From the NCBI GenBank assembly GCA_964388085.1, contig CAYLZW010000292.1, forward strand, positions 1 to 7,085: a stretch of 7,085 nucleotides of DNA. Reading direction: 5' to 3'. The stretch's first letter is position 1, and every line of letters starts with the position of its first letter. Source of the DNA: CAYLZW01 sp964388085 (GTDB lineage: Bacteria; Myxococcota; UBA727; CAYLZW01). The position numbers and the translations under genes were made by a program. The notes below the pieces were generated by a model that worked only from the letters and a program-made list of their open reading frames with translations, searched no databases and had not been told where the DNA came from. Positions 1 through 6,034 of the stretch are shown one piece after another.

Positions 1-290
1 TCGGCGTCGTAGCGCAGCGGGATCACGTTGTACTCCTCGCAGACCTCTTTCGTGAGGCGCGAGCGCAGCGGCGGCGGGATGCTGATGCTGCCGAGATCGG
101 CGCGCGGGATGTTGAGCTGGCGGGACAGCGCTTTGACGAGGAGGTCCTCGCTGAGCGCGCCCATGCGCACCAGGATCGTGCCGAGCTTGCCGCCCCAGCG
201 CTCTTGCTGGCCGAGGGCCTGCTGCAGCTGCTCGGGCGAGATGACGCCCGCGCGCAGCAATAGATCACCGAGGCGCATGGTCCTGGCCAT
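1..290 (-). CDS. MshEN (GspE/PilB N-terminal) domain protein, 5'-end only
   Basis: This is the N-terminal 96 residues of a protein that continues past the left edge. It carries the MshEN/GspE_N domain found at the front of type II secretion and type IV pilus assembly ATPases and of many myxobacterial regulators. Two 24-residue motifs are visible: the first opens RLGDLLLRAGVIS and ends ALGQQ, the second opens KLGTILVRMGALS and ends ALSRQ. They are separated by exactly five residues (ERWGG), the arrangement described for c-di-GMP-binding MshEN domains. After them comes the usual LNIPRADL segment. I chose the ATG at 290-288 because AGGA lies 8 nt upstream; the in-frame ATG at 278 has its AGGA only 2 nt away. 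Whether a PilB/GspE ATPase domain follows cannot be seen. The gene is 159 nt downstream of the lipoprotein gene on the same strand and may have its own promoter. Confidence 0.85.
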   Translation of the reverse strand, partial: MARTMRLGDLLLRAGVISPEQLQQALGQQERWGGKLGTILVRMGALSEDLLVKALSRQLNIPRADLGSISIPPPLRSRLTKEVCEEYNVIPLRYDA

Positions 291-298
291 TCGCGGCA

Positions 299-302
299 TC
301 CT
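299..302 (-). promoter_or_regulatory. Shine-Dalgarno site deciding the MshEN gene start
   Basis: The minus strand reads AGGA here, 8 nt before the ATG at 290-288. It favours that start over the in-frame ATGs at 299 and 278. The residues gained are only M-A-R-T, so the domain call does not depend on it. Confidence 0.45.
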
Positions 303-449
303 ACCCGCGCGCAGCGTGCATGGCGAAGAACCGACCGAGTGTCCGAACGGGGACGACGCGGCGCCACGGCGAGGGCCCACGCGCACCGGGCCGAGCGACA
401 CGGTGCGGGCGCCTCGTGCTCGGAGGATGCGCTCGCTCGCTCGCGCTCT

Positions 450-1325
450 TCAGCGGGACAACGGACGAGGCTGCACGCCCGGGGGCGGCTCGATCCGGAA
501 CGCCGCAGCGTCGAAGGGCGCGCCGTTCAGCTCGATGTCCTTCGCCTCGAAGCGCACCGCCCGGGGTGCGTCCTCGCGCGAGCCGGGGAGCTCGAGTCGC
601 AGCTTGTGCGCGAAAGGCACACCTCCGCGTACCTCGAGGTCGTGCGGCTGTAAGTCGCTGCGCTGGAAGTCGCTGTGCTCGAAGTCGCTGTACTCGAAGT
701 CGCTGTACTGGGCGTCGAACAGCGCGTGCCCCTCGGCGTCATAGCGCTGCCAGCGCACCATGGCGTCGTCCGTGAGGCGCGCGGTGACGACGGAGGCGAA
801 GCCCTGGGGCTCGATGAGGCCCACCTGATAGGTGCCCGCCTTCTCGTCGATGGCGAGCTGGCGCGCCTCGGCGCCGGCGGCCGGGGGCACGCCGAGAAAC
901 AGCGCCACGAGGTCCTGCGGCCAGATCTCCACGCCGACCAGCCGCTCGAAGGTGCGCCCGTCCACGACGTCCTTCAGGAAGATCGGTCCGGCGGGCCCGG
1001 TGGCGTCGAAGCCGCTCAAGAAGACACCGTCGGTGGCGAGCACGAGCATCGGCTGCTGGAAGAAGCTGCGCACCGCGATGTGCAGCCGCGCCGGGCGCTC
1101 GATGAGCACGTCGAGGTCGGCGCTGGCGAACAGCCCCTGGAGACCGTCCATGCGCGCCTTCACGTGGCCGCTCATGCGCTCGCGGCGGGCGCCCTCCTTC
1201 TCGAGGCGAAGGCGGGCGACCTCGGGGCTCGTCAGCCGCTCGACCTCGGGCAGCGGCGCCTTCGGACAGCCGGCGGCGACGACGACCAGCGACGACACGA
1301 CGAGAGCGCGCAAAGCGCCCCTCAC
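450..1325 (-). CDS. LolB-like / DUF4292-type outer-membrane lipoprotein
   Basis: A 291-residue lipoprotein. The N-terminus MRGALRALVVSSLVVVAAGC has a basic start, a hydrophobic stretch and a usable lipobox (A-A-G-C20), so it is probably acylated and exported. The mature part looks like the LolA/LolB half-barrel fold. It has an early RMSGHVKARMDGLQGLF strand pair, then DLDVLIERPARLHIAVRS, then FLSGFDATG, and ends VRFEAKDIELNGAPFD and FRIEPPPGV, as in LolB/DUF4292 proteins. The family role, known for LolB and inferred here, is receiving lipoproteins from the periplasmic carrier and inserting them in the outer membrane. Residues 207-231 are five tandem pentapeptides not expected in the family. 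The start is GTG, with GAGGTGG just upstream; GTGA overlaps the stop of the preceding TPR gene by 4 nt, implying translational coupling. The reading frame stays open far upstream, but that part is inside the TPR gene and is not coding. Exact family assignment is by eye. Confidence 0.82.
   Translation of the reverse strand: MRGALRALVVSSLVVVAAGCPKAPLPEVERLTSPEVARLRLEKEGARRERMSGHVKARMDGLQGLFASADLDVLIERPARLHIAVRSFFQQPMLVLATDGVFLSGFDATGPAGPIFLKDVVDGRTFERLVGVEIWPQDLVALFLGVPPAAGAEARQLAIDEKAGTYQVGLIEPQGFASVVTARLTDDAMVRWQRYDAEGHALFDAQYSDFEYSDFEHSDFQRSDLQPHDLEVRGGVPFAHKLRLELPGSREDAPRAVRFEAKDIELNGAPFDAAAFRIEPPPGVQPRPLSR
633..707 (-). repeat. 15-bp in-frame minisatellite encoding five (x)SDF(x) pentapeptides
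   Basis: Five 15-nt units lie inside the LolB-like gene. Read on the minus strand they encode YSDFE, YSDFE, HSDFQ, RSDLQ and PHDLE (residues 207-231). Units 1 and 2 are identical in DNA. The others diverge progressively, and unit 4 uses the TTA leucine codon, rare in this G+C-rich setting. The nonamer AAGTCGCTG recurs on the plus strand at 652, 667, 682 and 697. The period is a multiple of three, so unit gain or loss keeps the frame. The peptides also fit the loose pentapeptide-repeat pattern with central F/L, but five units make barely one turn of that helix. Confidence 0.88.
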
Positions 1326-3214
1326 GAGCCACCTCGCCCGAGCTCGAGCGCCAAGGCGTCGAGCTTCGCCGTGAGCCCGTCGTCGTCCTGCGGCAGCCTG
1401 CGCGCGCGCTCGAGCACGGCGCGCGCGCGCTCCTCGTCCGCCAGCGCGCGGTGTACGACCGCCAGGTGAAAGAGGATCTCGGGCTCGTTCGGCGAGAGCC
1501 GATCGGCGCGCTCGAGGGTGGCCCTGGCGAGCGCCGGCTTCCCCGCCCGCAGCTGCGCCCAGCCGAGCGTGTCGAGCACGTAGCCGTTCAGCGGGCCGCG
1601 CAGCACCGCCTGCCAGGCGTAGCGCTCTCCGTCGTCGGGACGCAGGTCGTGGTCCGCCAACGTGAAGGCGAGGAAGTTCAGCAGATCGATGTCCGGCCGG
1701 TCGCTGCGGTTCATCACGCGCTCCGCGATCTGGACCGCGGCGCCCGGGTCTCCCTGGCGCTCGAGCAGGCGCGCCAGCACCATGAGCACCTCGGCGTGCT
1801 CCGGGCTCTCGCGCAGGGCGTCGTCGACGAGCGCGCGCGCGGCGGCGGGTGACTCGAGCTGCTCCTTGGCGCGCACGGCGACGTCGAGCAGCTCGCGATC
1901 CTCCGGCTCCTCCTCGAGGGCGCGCGTGACGCGCAAGAGGGCGTCGCTCGCCGGTACGGCCTCGGGATGGCGCCGTGACACGTGCACGAGCGCGTTCAGC
2001 AAGCGCCAGGACGCGGGGTGGTCCGCGAGCGCCGCCAGCACGAGCTGCTTTGCCTCCTCGCCCTTCCCCTCGAGGGAGCGCGAGCGGACACACAGGCTGC
2101 GCGCGAAGGCGAACCAGTCGACGCCTTCTTGTGCGCTCACGCTGCAGAGCAGCCGTGAGGCCTCCGCGAGATCGCCCGCCGCGAGCGCGAGCCTGCCCGC
2201 CGACACCGCCATCCTCCTCGTCGGCGCGCCGCCCGACTCGGCGAGCAGCAGCTCCCTTGCGCGCGTCGTGTGCCCGGCCTCCTCGAAGGCGCCCGAGACG
2301 ATGAGCAGCATCTCTTCACTCTTGTCGTCGGAGAGCCAGTGCCCCGCGAGCTCCTCCGCCTGATCGCGCTCGTCCGCCAGCAGCAGCGAGGTGAGGTAGA
2401 GCTGGCGTGTGCGCGCGGAGTCCCCGCGCTCCTCGGCGATGTGCTCGGCGACCGGGAGCGCGTCCTGGAAGCGACCCTGCGCGTACAGCAGCGTCACCTT
2501 CTGCTCGAGGGCGTCCAGCGCGTGCTCGTTCCGCTGCAGCGCCCGCTCGGCGTAGGAGAGCGCGCGCTCCACGTCGCCCCGGTCGGCGAACAGGCGCGAG
2601 AGCGTCAGCCAGCCGTCGATGGCGCTCGGCTCGCGCGTCATGAGCGCGTCGATGACGCGCTCGGCGTCGCTGACGCGATCCTGCTCGAGATACAGCTCGG
2701 CGAGCATGGTCGACGACGGGCGATCCCCCGGGCTGAGCTCGAGCGTCCCCACCAGCAGCTTCTCGGCCGCCCGCTTCTCGCCGCTCAGCACATGCGTGAG
2801 GGCGAGCACGCGGCGGGCCTCCAGGTTCTCCGGCGAGCGCTCAAGGGCGGCCACGACGCTCTCGCGCGCGCCCTCGACGTCGCCGAGCTGCAGCTGCACC
2901 TGCGAGAGGCGGATGCGCAGCCACGCGCTCGCCGGATCGTGCAACAGCGCCTCACGCAGGAGATCCTCGGCCGCCTTCGGATCGCCGTGCTGCACTTCGA
3001 TCTCGGCGAGCACCACCGCGCGGTAGGCCTCCGACGACGGCGGGCGCTGGCTGACGTCGTCACCGCCCGCGGGCGCGGGGCTCTTGCGGCCGTCCGCGCG
3101 CGGCGGCGCTCGCGCCTCCTCGGGCGCTCGCTCCTGCGCGCTCGCGTGCGCGCAGCCGAGAGACGGCATGCACGGCGCGCCCGCGGCCAGCAGCAGCACG
3201 ATGAACGAGCGCAA
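1322..3214 (-). CDS. Exported TPR-repeat protein of the PA4667 (LolB-neighbour) type
   Basis: A 630-residue protein made almost entirely of helical TPR-type repeats. It opens with an export signal (MRSFIVLLLAAG, hydrophobic to about residue 20). Cleavage could be at a weak lipobox before C21 (S-L-G-C) or at an ASA site near residue 26. A Pro/Ala/Arg-rich linker runs to about 60. Clear TPRs cover about 63-265 (for example GDPKAAEDLLREALLHDP and GDVERALSYAERALQRN), and more degenerate repeats cover 275-490. The C-terminus (about 511-605) has the signature NFLAFTLAD, then YVLDTLGWAQLRAGK, then ILFHLAVVH. This matches the end of the proteobacterial TPR family encoded beside lolB in Pseudomonas. 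Start: TTG at 3214, one base after the previous stop, with GAGGG 8 nt upstream; the first ATG (M16) would destroy the signal peptide. The stop overlaps the next gene as GTGA. It is likely a periplasmic or outer-membrane scaffold; the partner is unknown. Confidence 0.85.
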   Translation of the reverse strand: MRSFIVLLLAAGAPCMPSLGCAHASAQERAPEEARAPPRADGRKSPAPAGGDDVSQRPPSSEAYRAVVLAEIEVQHGDPKAAEDLLREALLHDPASAWLRIRLSQVQLQLGDVEGARESVVAALERSPENLEARRVLALTHVLSGEKRAAEKLLVGTLELSPGDRPSSTMLAELYLEQDRVSDAERVIDALMTREPSAIDGWLTLSRLFADRGDVERALSYAERALQRNEHALDALEQKVTLLYAQGRFQDALPVAEHIAEERGDSARTRQLYLTSLLLADERDQAEELAGHWLSDDKSEEMLLIVSGAFEEAGHTTRARELLLAESGGAPTRRMAVSAGRLALAAGDLAEASRLLCSVSAQEGVDWFAFARSLCVRSRSLEGKGEEAKQLVLAALADHPASWRLLNALVHVSRRHPEAVPASDALLRVTRALEEEPEDRELLDVAVRAKEQLESPAAARALVDDALRESPEHAEVLMVLARLLERQGDPGAAVQIAERVMNRSDRPDIDLLNFLAFTLADHDLRPDDGERYAWQAVLRGPLNGYVLDTLGWAQLRAGKPALARATLERADRLSPNEPEILFHLAVVHRALADEERARAVLERARRLPQDDDGLTAKLDALALELGRGGS

Positions 3215-3215
3215 G

Positions 3216-3989
3216 CTACTTGCCCTCGATGCTCGCGAGGGCCTTCTTCGCGTCGGGGACGTTGAAGCGCCAGTGGTCCTGCGGGATGGACGACGCCTTG
3301 GTCGGCGTATCCAACACCTTCTGCAGCCACTTGCGCGCCTCGGGATAGCGCTTCTGATCGATGTAGAGGTTGCCGAGGGTCACCATGGCGGGCGTGAACT
3401 TCGGGTCGCGCTTCAGCACCTCGAGCAAGAGCTCCTCGGACTTGTCGTCGTCACCGCCGACGATCCCCGGCAGCTCGTGATAGACCTTGGCGAGCGTCTC
3501 GCGCGCGTAGTGATGGTTCGGGTCGAGCGCGAGGGCCTTCGCGAGCCCCTCTTTGATCTCCGGCACCATGAACAGCGAGTTCATGACGCCCTTCGCGCTG
3601 CCGATGCTCGCCAGGTTCGCGACGTCCCAGAACACCGCGTCGGCGCTCTTGGCGTCGAGCTTCTGCGCGCGTTTGGCGGCGGCGCGCCCGAGCTCGTACT
3701 CCTTGACGGCGGCGTCGCCCTTCAGCAGGTCGCCGATGCGCAGCCGCGCGCGTGAAGCGTTCAGCCAGCTCTCGACCGCGCGCGCTTTGTCGATGCCGGG
3801 CGTGCTCGCCGCGCGCTCGCACGTGGCCGCGCCCTTGCGCATGTTCTTCTCGCTGTTCGCCGCGAGCTCGACCTCCTGGTAGCACTGCTTGGCCAGCGCC
3901 AAGCCGGGGGGCTCCGCCGGCGGCGCGGGTGCAGCGGGGGCTTGCGCGGTCTGCGCCGCGAGCAGGAGGACGATGGCGACGTTCAGCAT
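3216..3989 (-). CDS. Secreted TPR protein resembling TatT / RMD-type helical repeats
   Basis: A 257-residue protein with a short signal sequence (MLNVAIVLLLAAQTAQA, a likely signal-peptidase-I site after AQA) that lacks the usual basic start, followed by a Pro/Ala-rich stretch. From about residue 30 it is all helical. The most telling part, about 115-225, contains ADAVFWDVANLAS, then VPEIKEGLAKALALDPNHHYA, then VYHELPGIVGGDDDKSEELL, then FTPAMVTLGNLYIDQKRYPEA. This order (FW.A, P.I..GL.KAL.LDP, LP...GGD..K, LG.LY) recalls TatT, the TPR partner of some TRAP transporters in Treponema, and the related RMD family. No TRAP transporter genes are nearby, so transport is not implied. The ATG shares its A with the upstream TGA (TGATG), so translation is probably coupled; only a weak SD is visible. 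It is followed 1 nt later by the larger TPR gene. Secreted helical scaffold: fairly sure. TatT family: moderate. Confidence 0.82.
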   Translation of the reverse strand: MLNVAIVLLLAAQTAQAPAAPAPPAEPPGLALAKQCYQEVELAANSEKNMRKGAATCERAASTPGIDKARAVESWLNASRARLRIGDLLKGDAAVKEYELGRAAAKRAQKLDAKSADAVFWDVANLASIGSAKGVMNSLFMVPEIKEGLAKALALDPNHHYARETLAKVYHELPGIVGGDDDKSEELLLEVLKRDPKFTPAMVTLGNLYIDQKRYPEARKWLQKVLDTPTKASSIPQDHWRFNVPDAKKALASIEGK

Positions 3990-4663
3990 CAGTGCACCAG
4001 GGCGAGGTCCGACGGCAGGTTGCCGAGGAGCAGCGTGGCCAGGGCGTCATTGGCCTTCTTGAGACGGCCGACCACGCAGGTGTCTTCAAGGGCCGCCTGC
4101 CTCGTGCAGGGGTCCTCGAGCACACTCGCACAGACCACGTCCGCCAGCACACCCGGATGAGCCACGCGACGGGTGAGATCGCCGAGGCGCTCGCGCGCGA
4201 GCGGGCACTGGTCCATGACCTGCGCGTAGCAGGCCTTCAACGTCGAGAGCTCCCGCTCCATCTCCGCCTCGTCGTAAGCGGGCGTAGAGACGACGCGCGC
4301 GCGCGCGCGCCGGTAGGAGACGCCGTCGCGCGGCAGCTCCTCGAGGAGCGCCACGCGCGCGACGCCCTGCAGCAGGATGTGAAAGCGCCCGTCGGGCAAG
4401 CGCTCGTGGTGCACGACGCGGCCGAGGCCGGCGGTGCGATAGAGATCCAAAAGGCCGCGCTCCTCGTCACCATCGCGCTGCAGCACGACCGCCATCAGGC
4501 CGTCGCCCGCGAGCACGTGCTCGGTCATCTGCCGATAGCGCGGCTCGAACACGTGCAGCGGCAGCAAGGTGTGCGGGAAGAACACCGTGCCCGGCAACGG
4601 GAACAGGGGCAGCGCCTCGAGGCGTTCGTCGAGCTCGCGGGCCGCGCCGTCCTGTTCCGGCAT
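3989..4663 (-). CDS. Stand-alone LON substrate-binding-domain protein
   Basis: A 224-residue protein consisting of just the N-terminal substrate-binding domain of Lon protease. The opening LPLFPLPGTVFFPHTLLPLH (residues 18-37), followed by VFEPRYRQM, is the strong family signature. Then come FHILLQGVARVALLEEL and an alpha-helical C-terminal half (about 140-215) matching the LON-domain helical bundle. There is no AAA+ ATPase (no Walker motifs) and no Ser-Lys protease domain. It therefore cannot be a Lon protease itself; roughly 200-residue stand-alone versions are common in proteobacteria and of uncertain function, possibly peptide binding or chaperone-like. No signal peptide is seen, so it is probably cytoplasmic, unlike the three exported products downstream. 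The start is ATG at 4663 with an excellent SD (AAGAGGAG) 6 nt upstream, the strongest in the window, fitting the first gene of the four-gene operon. Four cysteines in the last third (CYAQVMDQC, VCASVLEDPC region) are of unknown importance. Confidence 0.9.
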   Translation of the reverse strand: MPEQDGAARELDERLEALPLFPLPGTVFFPHTLLPLHVFEPRYRQMTEHVLAGDGLMAVVLQRDGDEERGLLDLYRTAGLGRVVHHERLPDGRFHILLQGVARVALLEELPRDGVSYRRARARVVSTPAYDEAEMERELSTLKACYAQVMDQCPLARERLGDLTRRVAHPGVLADVVCASVLEDPCTRQAALEDTCVVGRLKKANDALATLLLGNLPSDLALVH

Positions 4664-4667
4664 GTGT

Positions 4668-4676
4668 ACTCCTCTT
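4668..4676 (-). promoter_or_regulatory. Strong ribosome-binding site for the LON-domain gene
   Basis: The minus strand reads AAGAGGAGT close before the ATG at 4663-4661. It is a near-perfect anti-16S match, and marks the head of the operon, where the later genes instead rely on overlaps or 1-nt gaps. Confidence 0.7.
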
Positions 4677-4778
4677 GCGCGCCCAACCTTAGCGCAGTGC
4701 TCTTCGCGGCGTGCCTCTGAAGCAGCGGCGTCCGGTGACGCGCTGGACCCATCGTGCCCCCGCGCGGGGCGGACCGGG

Positions 4779-4807
4779 TTTGCATGTGCGTGGCGGAGTC
4801 CTAACGG
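4779..4807 (+). promoter_or_regulatory. Possible weak sigma70-like promoter for folE
   Basis: In the divergent spacer, TTTGCA (4779-4784) and TAACGG (4802-4807) are separated by 17 nt, pointing toward folE. The -35 match is fair (4 of 6) and the -10 match poor (2 of 6). Spacing and location are the main support; treat it as a suggestion only. No convincing promoter pair was found for the minus-strand LON operon in the same spacer. Confidence 0.2.
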
Positions 4808-4844
4808 TTCTCCTTCGCGCGACCAACCCGTTCGCCGACCGTGT

Positions 4845-4849
4845 GGAGG
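4845..4849 (+). promoter_or_regulatory. Shine-Dalgarno site deciding the folE GTG start
   Basis: GGAGG lies 4 nt before the GTG at 4854. This reading frame is open well upstream (to 4569), but there it overlaps the LON gene and lacks family similarity, so this SD with GTG sets the start. Confidence 0.6.
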
Positions 4850-4853
4850 CCCC

Positions 4854-5495
4854 GTGTCAGAGCATCGCGATGACGAGGTGCATCATGCACCTGCTGCGCC
4901 CTTGGGAGTCGGCATCCGCGCGGACGCGCCGTTCGACGCGGCGCGCTTCGAGGCCGCCATCTCGGAGCTGCTCGCGGCCTGCGGCATCGAGGAGCAGAGC
5001 GCGCACATGTCGAAGACGAGCGCGCGCGTGCGGGCCCTCTGGCAGGAGCGACTTCTGTCCGGCTACGGCGAGGATCCGGCGAGCGTGCTCGGGGACGGCT
5101 TCGCCGATCCGCGGCAGGATCTCGTCGTCATCCGCGGCATCGCCGTGCACGGCATCTGCCCGCACCACCTCGTCCCCTTCCGCGGCGTCGCGCACGTGGC
5201 CTACCTGCCCGGGGGTCGACTGCACGGCTTCGGTCGCATCGCGCGCCTGGTCGACACCATCGCGCACCGGCTGACCTACCAGGAGTGGATGACGCGTGAC
5301 GTGGCGGACGCGCTCGTGACGCACGGCAAGGCGCGCGGCGCGGCCTGCCTGGTCGAGGCCGAGCAGCTCTGCCTCTTGCTCGGCGAGAACCGCAGGGGCG
5401 ACGAGCGCGTGGTCACGCAGGCCTTCGCGGGCACCTTTCACGACGACGCCGCCGCGCAAGCGACGTTCCTGCACGCCGTCCGCTCGCGCACCTGA
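4854..5495 (+). CDS. folE: Divergent GTP cyclohydrolase I (FolE-like)
   Basis: A 213-residue protein of the GTP cyclohydrolase I family, which turns GTP into 7,8-dihydroneopterin triphosphate for folate and related pterins. Visible landmarks are a helical N-terminus with KTSARVRALWQERLLSGY (54-71, the usual TP.RVA helix), VIRGIAVHGICPHHLVPFRG (92-111), HVAYLPGG, LHGFGRIARLVD, RLTYQEWMT and EAEQLCLLL. The three expected zinc ligands are present: C102, H105 and C173. The guanine-binding QE pair (YQE) also remains. Several usually invariant positions differ: CEHH is CPHH, GLSK is GFGR, and the His two residues before the last zinc Cys (His179 in E. coli) is Gln171. The loop after C173 is also lengthened (GENRRGDE). 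The start is GTG with GGAGG before it. It is divergent from the LON operon and its stop is 14 nt from the convergent PilZ gene. Family is sure; catalytic competence and physiological product are not. Confidence 0.88.
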   Translation: MSEHRDDEVHHAPAAPLGVGIRADAPFDAARFEAAISELLAACGIEEQSAHMSKTSARVRALWQERLLSGYGEDPASVLGDGFADPRQDLVVIRGIAVHGICPHHLVPFRGVAHVAYLPGGRLHGFGRIARLVDTIAHRLTYQEWMTRDVADALVTHGKARGAACLVEAEQLCLLLGENRRGDERVVTQAFAGTFHDDAAAQATFLHAVRSRT

Positions 5496-5509
5496 GCGCG
5501 CCCTCATCG

Positions 5510-6022
5510 TCAGTCGTCGGCGCTCTGGAGCCGCCCGCCGGCGTCCTCGAGGCTCGAGACCGCGCGTGCCATGGCCGCGTGCAACAGCGGCAGCACGCTG
5601 CGCGACGCGTCCAGGCTGAAGCTGATGCCGGCGCAGTCACCGGTGGTCCAGGCCACCTCGCCGTCGAGCCTCAGCGTCTGCGCAGCGTCGTCCTCGTCGT
5701 GCAGCGTCATCTCGATGGCGACCGAGTCACCACGCGCCAGGCAGCCGGGGATGGTGCGCAGCGCGACCCCGCCCATGGAGACGTCCTTCGTCTGCGCGGG
5801 GACCTGCGTGCCGTCCGGCAGCGTCAGCCAGGCCTCGGCGAGGAAGGGCAGGCGGGGGTGCGCTCGGTTGCGCACGAGCTCGGACTGCAGATGAAGCCAG
5901 CGCTGCTCGAGCTCGCGCAGCTCGCGCTCGTTGCCGCCCTCTGCTCGACGAGCGCTGATGGCGCGCTCGGTCTTGTCGAGCTCCTGCAGGATGACGTGAC
6001 GCGTGCGCTCGGATTCATCCAT
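5510..6022 (-). CDS. PilZ-domain (c-di-GMP receptor) protein
   Basis: A 170-residue cytoplasmic protein. Residues 1-50 are charged and helical (a probable coiled coil, ELRELEQRWLHLQSEL). A PilZ domain covers about 51-155. Both binding motifs are intact: RxxxR is R53-AHP-R57, and D/NxSxxG is D80-V-S82-M-G-G85. By family knowledge it should therefore bind c-di-GMP. The strand LRLDGEVAWTTGDCAGISFS is the usual second half. No enzymatic, receiver or membrane segment is seen, so it probably acts through a partner. Two starts are possible: GTG at 6031, giving a GTGA overlap with the kinase stop, or ATG at 6022. I chose ATG because GAGGTGA sits 5 nt upstream at the standard distance; the GTG has only a distant AAGG. 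The alternative adds three residues. It lies immediately downstream of the Ser/Thr kinase and is almost certainly co-transcribed with it; Ser/Thr residues in the N-terminal region are conceivable targets (inference). Confidence 0.9.
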   Translation of the reverse strand: MDESERTRHVILQELDKTERAISARRAEGGNERELRELEQRWLHLQSELVRNRAHPRLPFLAEAWLTLPDGTQVPAQTKDVSMGGVALRTIPGCLARGDSVAIEMTLHDEDDAAQTLRLDGEVAWTTGDCAGISFSLDASRSVLPLLHAAMARAVSSLEDAGGRLQSADD

Positions 6023-6027
6023 GGCCT

Positions 6028-6034
6028 TCACCTC
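6028..6034 (-). promoter_or_regulatory. PilZ-gene ribosome-binding site overlapping the kinase stop codon
   Basis: The minus strand reads GAGGTGA here, and its TGA is the kinase stop codon. The ATG at 6022 is 5 nt further on. Ribosomes finishing the kinase would end on the PilZ gene's SD, so the two are probably translationally coupled. Confidence 0.6.

Noticed and set aside
382..407. Hairpin (7-bp stem CGCACCG/CGGTGCG, 12-nt loop) after the lipoprotein stop as a terminator
   Set aside because: It is in the right place, 43 nt past the stop, but the stem is short, the loop long and there is no T-run; such stems are frequent by chance in this composition.
633..707. Pentapeptide-repeat protein domain (quadrilateral beta-helix)
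   Set aside because: Only five units, barely one coil, embedded in a LolB-like fold; a local expansion is the simpler reading.
28..744. 238-residue plus-strand open frame spanning the left spacer and lipoprotein 3' end
   Set aside because: It contains the reverse reading of the minisatellite and Arg/Ser-rich filler. The opposite strand holds the MshEN and lipoprotein genes.
1326..2093. Upstream extension of the lipoprotein reading frame (open to 2093)
   Set aside because: It is Arg/Ala/Gly-rich, has no family similarity and overlaps the well-supported TPR gene. The GTG at 1325 has an SD and starts a signal peptide.
2270..3265. 331-residue plus-strand open frame opposite the TPR gene
   Set aside because: Low-complexity Arg/Leu/Val composition mirrors the complementary TPR codons; no domain or signal is seen.
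3216..3989. TRAP transporter operon, suggested by TatT similarity
   Set aside because: No transporter membrane subunits or solute-binding protein gene lie in the surrounding 7 kb.
4857..5507. 216-residue open frame antisense to folE
   Set aside because: The plus strand carries clear GTP cyclohydrolase motifs; the antisense frame is open only because stop codons are scarce in G+C-rich DNA.
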